Positions 1 to 8,120 of a DNA stretch of 64,000 nucleotides are shown in pieces. A program made the position numbers and the translations under genes. The stretch spans positions 1-64,000 of the forward strand of contig DASSDB010000002.1 of assembly GCA_035697325.1 (NCBI GenBank), read 5' to 3'. The first letter of the stretch is position 1; each line of letters starts with the position of its first letter. The notes under the pieces were generated by a model that worked only from the letters and a program-made list of their open reading frames with translations, had not been told where the DNA came from and ran no database searches. This stretch comes from Candidatus Saccharimonadales bacterium. Lineage in GTDB: Bacteria; Patescibacteriota; Saccharimonadia; Saccharimonadales; Saccharimonadaceae.

Positions 1-266
1 AGGTACAAGATGAATACATACTGGATATCTCTATCGTCATGGTCTATATATGTTAATACATCAAAAAGCTGAGCTGTTTGGATAACCAAGCCGGCATCTT
101 TTTGTAAATATCTGGCAAGTGCATCTTCAGGTTGCTCGCCATAGTCTAAGCGCCCCCCCGGAAGCTCAAACTTACCTAAAATTGAGGGACGTCCCGTAGA
201 ACGTCGCAACAAAAGTGTCTTCTCATCTTTCCGGATAATAGCTCGGACAGCAATTCGTTGGTTCAT
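1..266 (-). CDS. NUDIX-fold protein, C-terminus cut off by window edge
   Basis: Reads from an ATG at 264-266 (MNQRIAVRAIIRKDEKTLLL) leftwards past the window edge, so only about 88 N-terminal residues are visible. The fold is that of a NUDIX hydrolase: LPGG followed by the helix region RLDYGEQPEDALARYL. The normal REXXEEXG catalytic signature is altered: the Arg-Glu pair is Arg-Tyr and the Glu-Glu pair is Lys-Asp. It is therefore either a NUDIX protein with lost hydrolase activity or a divergent one. No strong Shine-Dalgarno is seen directly upstream. Confidence 0.8.
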   Translation of the reverse strand, partial: MNQRIAVRAIIRKDEKTLLLRRSTGRPSILGKFELPGGRLDYGEQPEDALARYLQKDAGLVIQTAQLFDVLTYIDHDDRDIQYVFILY

Positions 267-300
267 GTTTATTTCCGCCTGACTTGAAAAATAATACTGA

Positions 301-377
301 TGGTCGGGATGACAAGACTTGAACTTGCGACCTCACGGCCCCCAGCCGTGCGCGCTACCAGGCTGCGCCACATCCCG
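301..377 (-). tRNA. tRNA-Pro (anticodon GGG), CCA encoded
   Basis: On the minus strand the acceptor stem CGGGATG pairs with CATCCCG. The anticodon arm is CACGG-CTGGGGG-CCGTG, giving anticodon GGG, which reads proline CCC. The T-arm is GCAAGTTCAAGTCTTGT. The discriminator is A and the terminal CCA is genome-encoded at 301-303. Confidence 0.97.
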
Positions 378-557
378 TCATAAAATCCCAGAACACCACT
401 GTTGGCGCTTGATATTCCTCGCGACATTGCAAGGTGGGTGCTCTCAACGTATTTCCACGGAAATACATCATATTAAGCTCCCTATCAATATGATATTCAG
501 GAAAATCATATACGCCTAGGTATGTCCTGGGACTCTTTTATTATAGCACTTCTCTTC

Positions 558-1190
558 TTACGAAATGCTGAAGATATGACTAAATACTGTCACAAAAAAG
601 TCTATAGCAGAGCTCATAAAGGCTCCTATTAGCGGGCTTAGGAGAAGAACGAGGAGAAAAACAAAGATAATCCCATATCGTTCAATCGCCTCCATTCCCC
701 TTCGAACAAACTCGGGCGCAAGCGCATACAATACGCGTGAGCCATCCAGAGGCGGAATAGGAATAATGTTAAAAACGAAAAAGCCGAGGTTCACATATAC
801 AGCAGCATGGAGAATTAATGCGCCAACTCCATCTTGAGGTAGCCCACAGATAACAAAAATGCCGAACGAGATGAATGCAAGCAGAAGGTTGGTAAGAGGT
901 CCCGCAATCGCAATAAGAGCAGCTCCCCATTCGTCATATCGTACCCGCGCAGGATTAAACGGAACCGGCTTGGCGCCACCAAAGATAGGGAGTCCCGCTA
1001 TCGCAAGCGTCAGAGGAAGCACAAGGGTTAAGAAAGGATCTATGTGTTTTAAAGGGTTAAGAGTAAGACGTCCTTCCAGCTTAGCTGTGTCATCTCCGAG
1101 CCAATATCCCGTAAAGGCATGCATTGCCTCATGAAGCGTCATCGACACCAAAATAACTCCAAAAACGATGAGAATATGCACAAAATCCAT
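558..1190 (-). CDS. Site-2 protease family (M50) membrane metalloprotease
   Basis: A 210-residue integral membrane protein with the zinc motif HEAMH at residues 20-24 inside the first hydrophobic segment. The third metal ligand lies in the family motif NIIPIPPLDG at 141-150 (Asp149). Four to five hydrophobic segments are visible. There is no PDZ domain, so it belongs to the minimal rhomboid-sized M50 group found in many bacteria. The substrate cannot be told from sequence. A -10 box TATAAT lies 8 nt before the start codon (1199-1204), with no Shine-Dalgarno between, so the transcript may start at or next to the ATG. Confidence 0.9.
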   Translation of the reverse strand: MDFVHILIVFGVILVSMTLHEAMHAFTGYWLGDDTAKLEGRLTLNPLKHIDPFLTLVLPLTLAIAGLPIFGGAKPVPFNPARVRYDEWGAALIAIAGPLTNLLLAFISFGIFVICGLPQDGVGALILHAAVYVNLGFFVFNIIPIPPLDGSRVLYALAPEFVRRGMEAIERYGIIFVFLLVLLLSPLIGAFMSSAIDFFVTVFSHIFSIS

Positions 1191-1209
1191 GTATATCCAT
1201 TATACAGGA

Positions 1210-1920
1210 CTAATACTCAGATTCGTCGTAATAGAATTGTCTCTCTGCGTAATGAATGTCCCTTTGCATCAGATCAGTGAAATCATCCACACTGACGAAC
1301 CTCTTAGGTTGCTGGTGAAATTCTTCTATCGTCATCCACTTATTAACTCCTCCCTCAAATTGCTCAATGAGGGCCCCGCTATATTCGGTCGCATAGACAC
1401 ACAGAAAGATCTTATCCTCAAGAAGCTTCCCTGTTTGCTTATTGAAATCTCGTTTATGGTAAAGTGTTTTATACTCAAACTTTGCAGTCAGCCCCGTTTC
1501 TTCTAGCAGCTCCCTATTTGCCGCCTCTATAATCGTCTCGCCCCAGCGCATTTTCCCGCCTATACGACCCCAAAAGTCGAAATATGGATTCTTTTTGCGC
1601 TGCTGAAAAAGAAATTCGGCCTCTCCCTTATTATTTTTACGTTCAATTGTAATGGCGATTGAGACCTTGGGCTGTTTTTCAATCTCTTTCTCGTCAGTAT
1701 CCATACGATTAGCGTATTCTTTCCCTTTGTGCGTCAGACGATATATCTTATCTATTTTTTCGACATACCCCTCTTCGACGAGCTTTTTTACGTGGAAGTT
1801 AAAGTGATCACTCGTTAGCTTAGTGCCTTTTTGTAGTTCAGCAAAACCCGCATGAGGGGTAAATAACAGATGTCGCAATATAGCTACCTGTGCTTCGTGG
1901 GCTTGGGGTTCATAACTCAT
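1210..1920 (-). CDS. Winged-helix domain fused to a NUDIX hydrolase
   Basis: The start at 1920 (MSYEPQ) is chosen because AAGGAG lies 6 nt upstream of it; an in-frame ATG at 1935 is the alternative. Residues 1-75 form an ArsR/MarR-like winged helix (HVKKLVEEGYVEKIDKIYRL is the recognition helix and wing). Residues 85-200 form a NUDIX domain with a complete box starting at Gly122 (E128, R136-E137, E140-E141, G143). The domain pairing resembles NUDIX regulators in which a nucleotide-type ligand controls DNA binding, but catalytic residues are intact, so it may hydrolyse its ligand. A second protein of this design lies at 52663-53367. Confidence 0.87.
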   Translation of the reverse strand: MSYEPQAHEAQVAILRHLLFTPHAGFAELQKGTKLTSDHFNFHVKKLVEEGYVEKIDKIYRLTHKGKEYANRMDTDEKEIEKQPKVSIAITIERKNNKGEAEFLFQQRKKNPYFDFWGRIGGKMRWGETIIEAANRELLEETGLTAKFEYKTLYHKRDFNKQTGKLLEDKIFLCVYATEYSGALIEQFEGGVNKWMTIEEFHQQPKRFVSVDDFTDLMQRDIHYAERQFYYDESEY

Positions 1921-1996
1921 ATGTCTCTCCTTCATATCTAGTTACCTCTAGAATATACCTCGACCTACTATTTTATCTAGTAAAGTCAGCTTCACC

Positions 1997-2025
1997 TTGA
2001 CGAAAACCATCAAAAGAGGTAAACT
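1997..2025 (+). promoter_or_regulatory. sigma70-type promoter of rpmB
   Basis: TTGACG at 1997-2002, a 17-bp spacer, then TAAACT at 2020-2025. Transcription would start near 2032. A weak Shine-Dalgarno (GGA) lies about 10 nt before the rpmB ATG. Confidence 0.65.
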
Positions 2026-2058
2026 GGTACAGATTGTAAAAATAAGTGGAAATTAATT

Positions 2059-2262
2059 ATGGCATCTCGATGTGAACTTACAGGAAAAGGCGCTTTGACT
2101 GGCAACAACGTCAGTTTCTCTTTGCGACGCACAAAACGCCGCTTTAAGCCAAATCTACAAAAGAAAACCTTCGAAGTCGATGGCCAAAAAGTAACTATGA
2201 TCCTTAGTACTCAGGCTATTCGCACTCTTAAGAAAAAAGGCATTTTAGCAAAAGCCGCTTAG
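2059..2262 (+). CDS. rpmB: 50S ribosomal protein bL28
   Basis: A 67-residue basic protein that matches bL28 end to end: SRCELTGKGALTGNNVSFS at the N-terminus, the RRTKRRFKPNLQ core and a C-terminal ALRTLKKKG-like helix (AIRTLKKKG). It is a structural protein of the large ribosomal subunit. The gene stands alone, with its own promoter upstream and a terminator hairpin just after the stop. The usual N-terminal cysteine pair (CxxC) of zinc-binding forms is reduced to one cysteine. Confidence 0.97.
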   Translation: MASRCELTGKGALTGNNVSFSLRRTKRRFKPNLQKKTFEVDGQKVTMILSTQAIRTLKKKGILAKAA

Positions 2263-2278
2263 GTTATATCTACAAAAA

Positions 2279-2305
2279 ATTAGCCTCTTTCGAGGCTAAT
2301 TTTTG
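2279..2305 (+). terminator. Bidirectional Rho-independent terminator
   Basis: Stem ATTAGCCTC (2279-2287) pairs perfectly with GAGGCTAAT (2292-2300), followed by a T run on the plus strand and preceded by an A run that becomes a T run on the minus strand. It lies between the convergent rpmB and the MBL-fold gene and can serve both. Confidence 0.9.
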
Positions 2306-2320
2306 TTATGGTAGCAACTT

Positions 2321-2959
2321 CTACGAAATGCTTAGCGCAAGCGTCGTAAGTGTAGCCGGAAGCGAAGCGACGCCCTTTACCTTGAATTTACCTTCGATCT
2401 TTTCCACGGGAGCAGCCAATTCTTTTGTAAACACCTCGAGACTCTCCTGAGGCACCTCGTAAGTAAGCGTACTATCCGCATAATGTACAGGAATAACTAC
2501 CTTGGGATCCACACTACGGACGATAGCAGCGGCGCTCGTGGCATCAAGGGTAAGTCCGCCACCACCTACAGGAAGGATCAACACATCTACGACACCTATC
2601 TCTTCCAATTGATCTTCACTCAACTTAGGGGCAACATTACCTAAAAGTGCAATTCTTACATCACCTACTTCTATTCGATAAATTGTAGACTTCTTCTCAT
2701 CAGTTTCGTTATCGATATGGCGATGAGCACTTATCCCCTGAATAGAAAAGTCCCCTACCTCATATTCGCCCGGACCCTCCGCATTCAAAATAGCCTCGGG
2801 ATCATTAATAGCAAACCGCTCCTCTGTAGCAAGCTCTATTTTCCCTTTTGTAACAAGCGGCTTAAGGCCAACGACGGTCAGATTCGGGTCAATTACCAAT
2901 TCGCTTTTTTTAGTGGCGATAACCACGCCGTTTCCACCTTTATACTCGATATCAAACAT
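2321..2959 (-). CDS. MBL-fold protein, UlaG-like, without the metal motif
   Basis: A 212-residue protein with the beta-lactamase-fold layout of the Zn-dependent hydrolases of the UlaG-like group (GNGVVIATKKSELVIDPNL, then GEYEVGDFSIQGISAHRH, then VDVLILPVGGGGLTLDA, then PKVVIPVHY). The expected HxHxDH zinc motif is absent, which is common to this short subgroup, so hydrolase activity is doubtful. A strong Shine-Dalgarno GAGGAG lies 5 nt before the start. It is 12 nt downstream of the winged-helix gene at 2972-3559 and is probably co-transcribed with it. Confidence 0.75.
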   Translation of the reverse strand: MFDIEYKGGNGVVIATKKSELVIDPNLTVVGLKPLVTKGKIELATEERFAINDPEAILNAEGPGEYEVGDFSIQGISAHRHIDNETDEKKSTIYRIEVGDVRIALLGNVAPKLSEDQLEEIGVVDVLILPVGGGGLTLDATSAAAIVRSVDPKVVIPVHYADSTLTYEVPQESLEVFTKELAAPVEKIEGKFKVKGVASLPATLTTLALSIS

Positions 2960-2971
2960 ATAGCTCCTCTC

Positions 2972-3559
2972 TTACGGTTTCAGCACTTTATCGGTATCTA
3001 GCAATACAGCATGCTTACCATTCAATATCTCTGTAATAAACTTATCACGAACGCTAAGCCTATAATAGAACTCATCGTAGCTTATCACGCTGTAATTTAT
3101 TTCCCTACCCTCGATTTTCTCTATTTGCTTAACCACATTCTTTACTTTCACAGCCGAAACGTTTCCTACGACCAGGAGATCAATACCAACTCCTGAGCCC
3201 CTAACTAACACGCCTGCAAGAAGAACGATACGAACACCACTGAGCCCCTCAAGAAGATTGTGCCAACTATCCTGACGGTTAGTCGGACTCACCTCACTTA
3301 TTTTTTCGTCTGCAAAAATGGCCCGAAACGGCACATAGTATTCATACCTCTGATTCACCTCATAGTACAATTTATTGTCCGCCGTATCACTCGTAATAAT
3401 CCCTACATTAAGCATATTTGCCAATTCTCTACGAACCGAATTTATTTGTTCATCGATAAGTCGGGTAATCTCACGAACGTAAAAAGACTTGCCTGGGTTA
3501 TTCAGGAAAAGGTGGAGTAGCTTTACTCTCGTTTTTGAACCAAATAGTGCATCAATCAT
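2972..3559 (-). CDS. Winged-helix transcriptional regulator, nucleotidyltransferase-like C-terminus
   Basis: A 195-residue protein. Residues 1-70 form a winged helix with the typical opening LFGSKTRVKLLHLFLNNPG and helices around YVREITRLIDEQINSVRREL. Residues 100-195 resemble the degraded nucleotidyltransferase-like domain seen in this regulator family (GVGIDLLVVGNVSAVKVKNV), which here lacks the usual DxD-type catalytic pair. GAGGT lies 6 nt before the ATG. It heads a two-gene unit with the MBL-fold gene. The ligand and targets are unknown. Confidence 0.8.
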   Translation of the reverse strand: MIDALFGSKTRVKLLHLFLNNPGKSFYVREITRLIDEQINSVRRELANMLNVGIITSDTADNKLYYEVNQRYEYYVPFRAIFADEKISEVSPTNRQDSWHNLLEGLSGVRIVLLAGVLVRGSGVGIDLLVVGNVSAVKVKNVVKQIEKIEGREINYSVISYDEFYYRLSVRDKFITEILNGKHAVLLDTDKVLKP

Positions 3560-3606
3560 CTCTCTACCTCGAGTAACTTTCGTGTTCTATAATAGCATGC
3601 TTCGTA

Positions 3607-4485
3607 CTACTTGGCGAGTAGACCAGAAATATAGTGCTCGGCATCTCCTAAGTTAGCCCAATAGATGGATCGGTTTCGCCGCAGCCATGTCATTTGGCGC
3701 TTAGCAAGTTGACGATCCAATGTTGTAAATTTATCTTTCATTTCTTCTTCCTTCAGTTCTCCCGATAGATAAAGTCGAACGATTTTGTAGATATTTCCCG
3801 TAAAAGCTTCGCTCTCCCAGCCATACTTTTTGCCTAACTTTATTGCTTCTTCCACAACACCGTTTTGAAATAATTGTTCAGTTCGCAGTGCAATCCTTTT
3901 ATCAAGAATGGGCTTTCCCGTAGAAATTCCTACAATAATACTATTGCTTATTGGTTCACTTTTTCTCCTTAAATTGACACCTTTCTGCTCAATAGCACGA
4001 ATAAGATACCGTTTGTTTTGAACATTTTGCGGCAACACTATGCTGTTTTTGCGACAATATTCTTGTAATTCCAGAAGAGACAGTCCTTCAAGCATTTGGC
4101 GCTGGCTTGGGTCAGTATTGGGACCAAACTGATAATCAAAAAGAATCGCATCAATATAAAGCCCTGTTCCGCCTACAAGAAACGGTATACGTCCCCGTGC
4201 CCGTATCTCCCCTATCTTTGCCTCGGCATAGCTCTTAAAGTCTGCCGCCGTAAAGCGTTCACCTGGCTCTACTAAATCAATACCCCAGTGAGGCACTTCC
4301 GCCTGTTCCTCTGCCGTCGGCTTAGCCGTTCCAATGTCCATTCCACGGTAGATCGTTCTTGAGTCGGCACAAATAATCTCACCGTTGTACTTTTTAGCAA
4401 GTTTTATCGCGAGCGCAGTCTTGCCGCTCGCTGTCGGCCCGGCTATTACAACCAAGGGAAGCTGGTCTGGGGATCGAGATTCCAT
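3607..4485 (-). CDS. miaA: tRNA dimethylallyltransferase
   Basis: Transfers a dimethylallyl group to A37 of tRNAs that read UNN codons. The 292-residue sequence has the P-loop GPTASGKT at residues 16-23, the substrate-binding DSRTIYRGMD at 41-50 and the family motif VGGTGLYIDAIL. The C-terminal tRNA-binding helices end in KRQMTWLRRN. The start codon overlaps the 3' end of the alkyltransferase-like gene by 40 nt, indicating translational coupling in the thrS-atl-miaA run. The length is close to the family norm of about 300 residues. Confidence 0.96.
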   Translation of the reverse strand: MESRSPDQLPLVVIAGPTASGKTALAIKLAKKYNGEIICADSRTIYRGMDIGTAKPTAEEQAEVPHWGIDLVEPGERFTAADFKSYAEAKIGEIRARGRIPFLVGGTGLYIDAILFDYQFGPNTDPSQRQMLEGLSLLELQEYCRKNSIVLPQNVQNKRYLIRAIEQKGVNLRRKSEPISNSIIVGISTGKPILDKRIALRTEQLFQNGVVEEAIKLGKKYGWESEAFTGNIYKIVRLYLSGELKEEEMKDKFTTLDRQLAKRQMTWLRRNRSIYWANLGDAEHYISGLLAK

Positions 4486-4787
4486 CGTACATCCTTAAAG
4501 TTATCAATGATAAAATCCGTACACATAACACCCTCTTGGGCCAAGAGCTGTTCCTGCGCTTCTCGACCACCGTGAAAACCTGACGCCAGTCCACCAAACC
4601 GATTCACTAATCTATGCCACGGCAACTCTATAGGGCCATGATGAGCAACGCCACCTACAATTCGGGCTGCATTCGCCCTACCCGCAAGACCAGCAACATC
4701 TCCATAAGTTATAACGCGTCCATAGGGCACCTGCGCCATAATTTCGTACACTTTTTCGCGAAAGCCAACAGGAACTTCCTCTTTCAC
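4446..4787 (-). CDS. Alkyltransferase-like protein (ATL), MGMT family with Trp in place of Cys
   Basis: A 113-residue protein equivalent to the DNA-binding domain of O6-alkylguanine-DNA alkyltransferase (FREKVYEIMAQVPYGRVITY, then AARIVGGV). The acceptor motif PCHR is PWHR at residues 56-59, so the alkyl-accepting cysteine is a tryptophan. That is the signature of ATL proteins, which bind O6-alkylguanine lesions and flag them for nucleotide excision repair instead of repairing them directly. It lies 1 nt after thrS and overlaps miaA. Confidence 0.9.
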   Translation of the reverse strand: MKEEVPVGFREKVYEIMAQVPYGRVITYGDVAGLAGRANAARIVGGVAHHGPIELPWHRLVNRFGGLASGFHGGREAQEQLLAQEGVMCTDFIIDNFKDVRWNLDPQTSFPWL

Positions 4788-4788
4788 T

Positions 4789-6597
4789 TTAAAGCCCTTT
4801 CAAGTAGTCCTGAAGCCTATCGAGAGAAACTTTCTCTTCACTGTCACGAGTACGCACACTTACCTCTCGCGCCTCTTTGTCCTTAGGCCCGATGATTAGC
4901 TGAACAGGAATTTTCCAAGAGGTCGCCTCGCGAATCTTCTTGCCAAGGCTTTCATTGCGATCATCGCGTGTAAATCGAATTTCATTGTACTTAACAGGCT
5001 GCATCAACACGGTATTCTGAAGAACCTTTTCAATTTCATCGACATAATCCAGCACCGTATCATTAATAGTAAGGATACGAACCTGCTCCGGTGCTACCCA
5101 TAACGGGAACCAGCCTCCAGTGTGTTCGATATAGATACTAAGGAAGCGCTCGATAGATCCCAGCAAAGCGCAGTGCACCATAACAGGTCGGCGTTTTTCA
5201 CCAGCTTCATCTGTATATTCAAGACCGAACCGTTCAGGCATAGCATAGTCAAGTTGGACGGTAGCAAGCTGGAATTTGCGCCCAAGAGCATCGGTTGCCA
5301 TAAAGTCCATCTTCGGACCATAAATCGCAGCCTCACCAATTCCAACTTCGTACTCAAGCTCAAACTTTTCTGCCAAGTGCTTAATCGATCCTTGTGCCCG
5401 TTCCCACACCTCAGGATCGCCAAGATAGTTGTCGGCGTCATCCCGAAATGAAAGACGAAGAGAAAGTTTCAATCCAAGTAATTCATACATCTCTTGGGCG
5501 CTGGCTATCAGCTCAGAAAATACACTTTCTACCTGTTCTTCCGCACAGAAAACATGCGAATCATCTTGAGTGATTGCGCGGACACGGTTCAAGCCTCCGA
5601 GCTCACCGCTTTTCTCGTCGCGAAACACAGTTGTTGTTTCCAGGTACTTGATAGGAAGTTCACGATAACTTCGTGGCCGGCCTGCAAATATCTGAGTATG
5701 ATGCGGACAGTTTACAGGCTTAAGGGCAAGCTCGTCACCTGATTCCATTGAGGTGAATCTCAGTAATTCTGGAAACTTTTCAAAATGGCCGGAGGTCTTA
5801 TATGTGTCTAACTTTGCGATATGGGGGATCCAGACTTTCTCATAGCCATTTTTACTACGATATGACTGTGCAAGTTCATTAATTTTATCCCGAAGAATAG
5901 TCCCTCTTGGGGTAAACAGGGGGAGGCCAGCACCTATGAGTGTTGAACTTGTATAGATATCCAGGTCTTTCCCTAGCTTACGGTGATCACGTTGCTTAGC
6001 CTGCTCAAGGCGCTCCAAATAGTCGTCCAATTCTACTTTTGTTGTAAAAGCAACACCATATAACCGCTGCATTTGGGGGTTGTTTTCTTTACCACGCCAG
6101 TATGCGCCGGCTACTCGCATCAGTTTAAAGGCCCCTACTTCTTTCGTATTTGCCACATGAGGGCCCCTACAAAGATCGGTGAAGTCTCCGTTTTTAAAGA
6201 AGGATACTTCATCCAGAGCCGCATCGCCCTCAGCGATTGTGCCCATAGCTTCACTATCGATATCTTTTGCGACTGTTGTTCCCGCGCGCTTCAAATCATT
6301 AAGAAGCTCTTCTTTATAAGGCTGGTTATTTTCTTTAGCCCAGGCGATTGCCTCGTCAATCGGCATCGTAAACCGCTCAAAGGGCTGTCCTTCATTAATG
6401 ATCTGCCGCATCACTTTCTCAATTTTAGCGAAGTCAGCCTCGGAGACCTTCTGCGCCCCCAGATCAATGTCATAGTAAAAGCCATTTTCAACAACAGGTC
6501 CCACGCCAAACTTCGCCTCTGGCCAAAGTTTTTTGACCGCAGAAGCGGTAATATGCGCCAAACTGTGCCGCATTGCATGTAATTGTTCGTTACTCAT
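4789..6597 (-). CDS. thrS: Threonyl-tRNA synthetase without N-terminal TGS domain
   Basis: Charges tRNA-Thr. The 602-residue protein starts directly at the editing (SAD) domain, with HSLAH near residues 11-15 and CRGPH further on. The class II catalytic core follows, including the zinc motif PVNCPHH and the motif 2 region FRDEKSGELGGLNRVRAITQ. The C-terminal anticodon-binding domain ends with LIIGPKDKEAREVSVRTRD. Compared with the long bacterial form, the N-terminal TGS domain (about 60 residues) is missing. The start is supported by AGAGGAGG just upstream. Expression is controlled by the T-box leader at 6600-6798. Confidence 0.97.
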   Translation of the reverse strand: MSNEQLHAMRHSLAHITASAVKKLWPEAKFGVGPVVENGFYYDIDLGAQKVSEADFAKIEKVMRQIINEGQPFERFTMPIDEAIAWAKENNQPYKEELLNDLKRAGTTVAKDIDSEAMGTIAEGDAALDEVSFFKNGDFTDLCRGPHVANTKEVGAFKLMRVAGAYWRGKENNPQMQRLYGVAFTTKVELDDYLERLEQAKQRDHRKLGKDLDIYTSSTLIGAGLPLFTPRGTILRDKINELAQSYRSKNGYEKVWIPHIAKLDTYKTSGHFEKFPELLRFTSMESGDELALKPVNCPHHTQIFAGRPRSYRELPIKYLETTTVFRDEKSGELGGLNRVRAITQDDSHVFCAEEQVESVFSELIASAQEMYELLGLKLSLRLSFRDDADNYLGDPEVWERAQGSIKHLAEKFELEYEVGIGEAAIYGPKMDFMATDALGRKFQLATVQLDYAMPERFGLEYTDEAGEKRRPVMVHCALLGSIERFLSIYIEHTGGWFPLWVAPEQVRILTINDTVLDYVDEIEKVLQNTVLMQPVKYNEIRFTRDDRNESLGKKIREATSWKIPVQLIIGPKDKEAREVSVRTRDSEEKVSLDRLQDYLKGL

Positions 6598-6599
6598 AA

Positions 6600-6798
6600 T
6601 GCCTCCTCTTTTAGTTTAAATAATAAAAACATGCGATAACTGGTTTTAATAGCGTTAAATCCATATATCGCATGTCTCGGACCCTTTTATGGGCGGTTCC
6701 ACCGGACTTCCTGAAAAACTCAGGCACTTATGAAGCAACGTTTACGTACGTCACTCCTCCCACGGAGTTCAGCGGATGGTTGGGCCGCGTCGTCACTC
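6600..6798 (-). promoter_or_regulatory. T-box riboswitch leader of thrS (threonine tRNA sensing)
   Basis: On the minus strand the leader carries a stem III hairpin (6710-6724), then an antiterminator: GTCCGG, the bulge TGGAACC and GCCC-loop-GGG, closing with CCG-A-GAC. The bulge TGGA (about 6700) would pair with UCCA of uncharged tRNA. The tRNA-Thr gene at 10871-10946 has discriminator U73, so it ends in UCCA and fits exactly. A mutually exclusive terminator follows: CATGCGATA pairs with TATCGCATG, then TTTTTATT. A threonine codon ACC at 6778-6780 sits in the loop of a short GCGG/CCGC hairpin and is the likely specifier. Stem I is much shorter than in Firmicutes. Confidence 0.87.
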
Positions 6799-6804
6799 TA
6801 TCAC

Positions 6805-6833
6805 ATAATAATCACTTACCCTTGTTATTGCAA
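6805..6833 (-). promoter_or_regulatory. sigma70-type promoter of the thrS leader
   Basis: On the minus strand TTGCAA (6828-6833), a 17-bp spacer and TATTAT (6805-6810). This places the start of the T-box leader near 6798, about 200 nt before the thrS start codon. Confidence 0.7.
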
Positions 6834-6870
6834 GTCCCTCCTCTGTTTGCTATGCTATTTAAGGCTGAAC

Positions 6871-6947
6871 GGGCGATTAGCTCAGCTGGCTAGAGCGCCA
6901 CATTGACGTTGTGGAGGTCAGAGGTTCGACTCCTCTATCGCCCACCA
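6871..6947 (+). tRNA. tRNA-Val (anticodon GAC), CCA encoded
   Basis: Acceptor stem GGGCGAT pairs with ATCGCCC. The anticodon arm is CCACA-TTGACGT-TGTGG with anticodon GAC, reading valine GUC. The T-arm is GAGGTTCGACTCCTC. The discriminator is A and CCA is genome-encoded at 6945-6947. Confidence 0.97.
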
Positions 6948-7007
6948 AAAAGATTAGAGGTCCTTCTCCCAGGAGGGCTTTTATTATCTTATGCTATAGT
7001 TTGGTAT

Positions 7008-7516
7008 ATGATTCGCGGATTTCTTTTTGACTATGATGGTGTTATGACTCGAAGCAACGATGCCAAATACACCCCTCCTGAAAAACTTGCAACTACGCTC
7101 AATATGCCTAAGGATAAAGTAAATGATATTTTTATGTCAGTCTGGCCCGACTATCTACGAGGCCGCATCACCGATGAGACTCTCTGGAAAACTATTGAGA
7201 GACGAACGGGCCAAGTTATCCCATCGGGCTTCTTACGAATGTTACGCCTACGACTGAACGTGAGGTACGGGAAGGTGGTGGCTACGAAAGCTTTGATTTC
7301 ACTATAAAATCGTGCGAGGTAGGCTACGCTAAACCAGATGGTGAAATATACACCATAGCGCTCGAACACTTTGCGGATCTCTCACCGGAAGAGATAGTCT
7401 ATATTGATGATCGCGAACGGTTTTTGGTCCCCGCTCGAGCTCTAGGAATGACAGCAATTCTCTCCACGAATAGTCAGCAGGTTATCTCTGATATCCACCA
7501 GCTTCTTGGTAAATAA
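7008..7516 (+). pseudogene. HAD-family hydrolase with internal deletion and frameshift
   Basis: The N-terminal part (frame of 7008) begins MIRGFLFDYDGVMT, which carries the HAD nucleophile motif DxDGV, and reads as HAD cap sequence to about ERRTGQVIPS near 7225. From there the family sequence continues in another frame: GLLTNVTPTTEREV (motif II region), SCEVGYAKPDGEIY (motif III) and IVYIDDRERF (motif IV), ending LLGK at 7516. Both frames are continuous, but the roughly 25-35 residues that normally separate VIPS from GLLTN are missing. This fits a deletion whose length is not a multiple of three. A -10 box TATAGT lies 7 nt before the ATG. A sequencing error cannot fully explain it because residues are also missing. 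Confidence 0.8.
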
Positions 7517-8005
7517 TCACGGGAAAAGTGCTAAAATCTCAGGCATCACCTGAATGTACTTCTCTGGATTATGGCGGAGCTCTTCTAATAGTTGACTCCG
7601 AGGTATCCAAGCAATTTGTTCCACTTCTTCTCGTTGAATTGTAAATGCTTCGATTGGCAGATCTACCGTAGCACTATACCACTGAACAAAGTAATCACAA
7701 GGAGAAGTGATAAATTGCTTAGGACCTTCTTTAACAATAACACCAGAAAGACCCAGTTCTTCTTCGGCTTCGCGAAGAACCGTATCTACATACGAGTCTT
7801 CGCCCTCAACAGTCCCACCAACTGCTTCCGCCCATTTTCCTGGATCTACTTTCTTATCAAACTTGCGCTGAGCTAGAAGGATATCGCCCCTATTGTTGGT
7901 AATCCATAAGGAAGCTGTTCGAAAGATATCCGAACTATAATCAACTTCTTCGCGCTCTTTATAGACAATGATATGGTCGTCCTTATCGACGATAGGAATT
8001 TTCAT
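7517..8005 (-). CDS. NUDIX hydrolase, isopentenyl-diphosphate isomerase-like group
   Basis: A 162-residue protein whose layout matches the YfcD/IDI-like NUDIX subgroup: RTASLWITNNRGDILLAQR, then GKWAEAVGGTVEGEDSYVDT and the catalytic REAEEELGL, followed by a C-terminal WIPRSQLLEEL region. The NUDIX box is intact. The substrate is not predictable; members of this subgroup act on unknown nucleoside-diphosphate-type substrates and are usually not true IDI enzymes. Its stop codon abuts the end of the broken HAD gene, which is convergent. Confidence 0.88.
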   Translation of the reverse strand: MKIPIVDKDDHIIVYKEREEVDYSSDIFRTASLWITNNRGDILLAQRKFDKKVDPGKWAEAVGGTVEGEDSYVDTVLREAEEELGLSGVIVKEGPKQFITSPCDYFVQWYSATVDLPIEAFTIQREEVEQIAWIPRSQLLEELRHNPEKYIQVMPEILALFP

Positions 8006-8120
8006 GATGAGCTTAAGTATAACAAAGGAGACTTTTTTCTCACAAGTTTTCCACGAAAAAAATAGCTTTTATATCTCTGTTTTCATTTCATATATGATAT
8101 ATTTTCTCCATCCTGCATGA

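Noticed and set aside
5122-5451. Open frames antisense to or in other frames of thrS
   Set aside because: They overlap a synthetase with complete motifs and have no own ribosome site or homology.
6600-6870. RNase P or SRP RNA in the thrS upstream region
   Set aside because: AGGAAGTCCGG is reminiscent of RNase P, but the other conserved regions are absent and the region is too short. The T-box antiterminator and terminator explain the sequence better.
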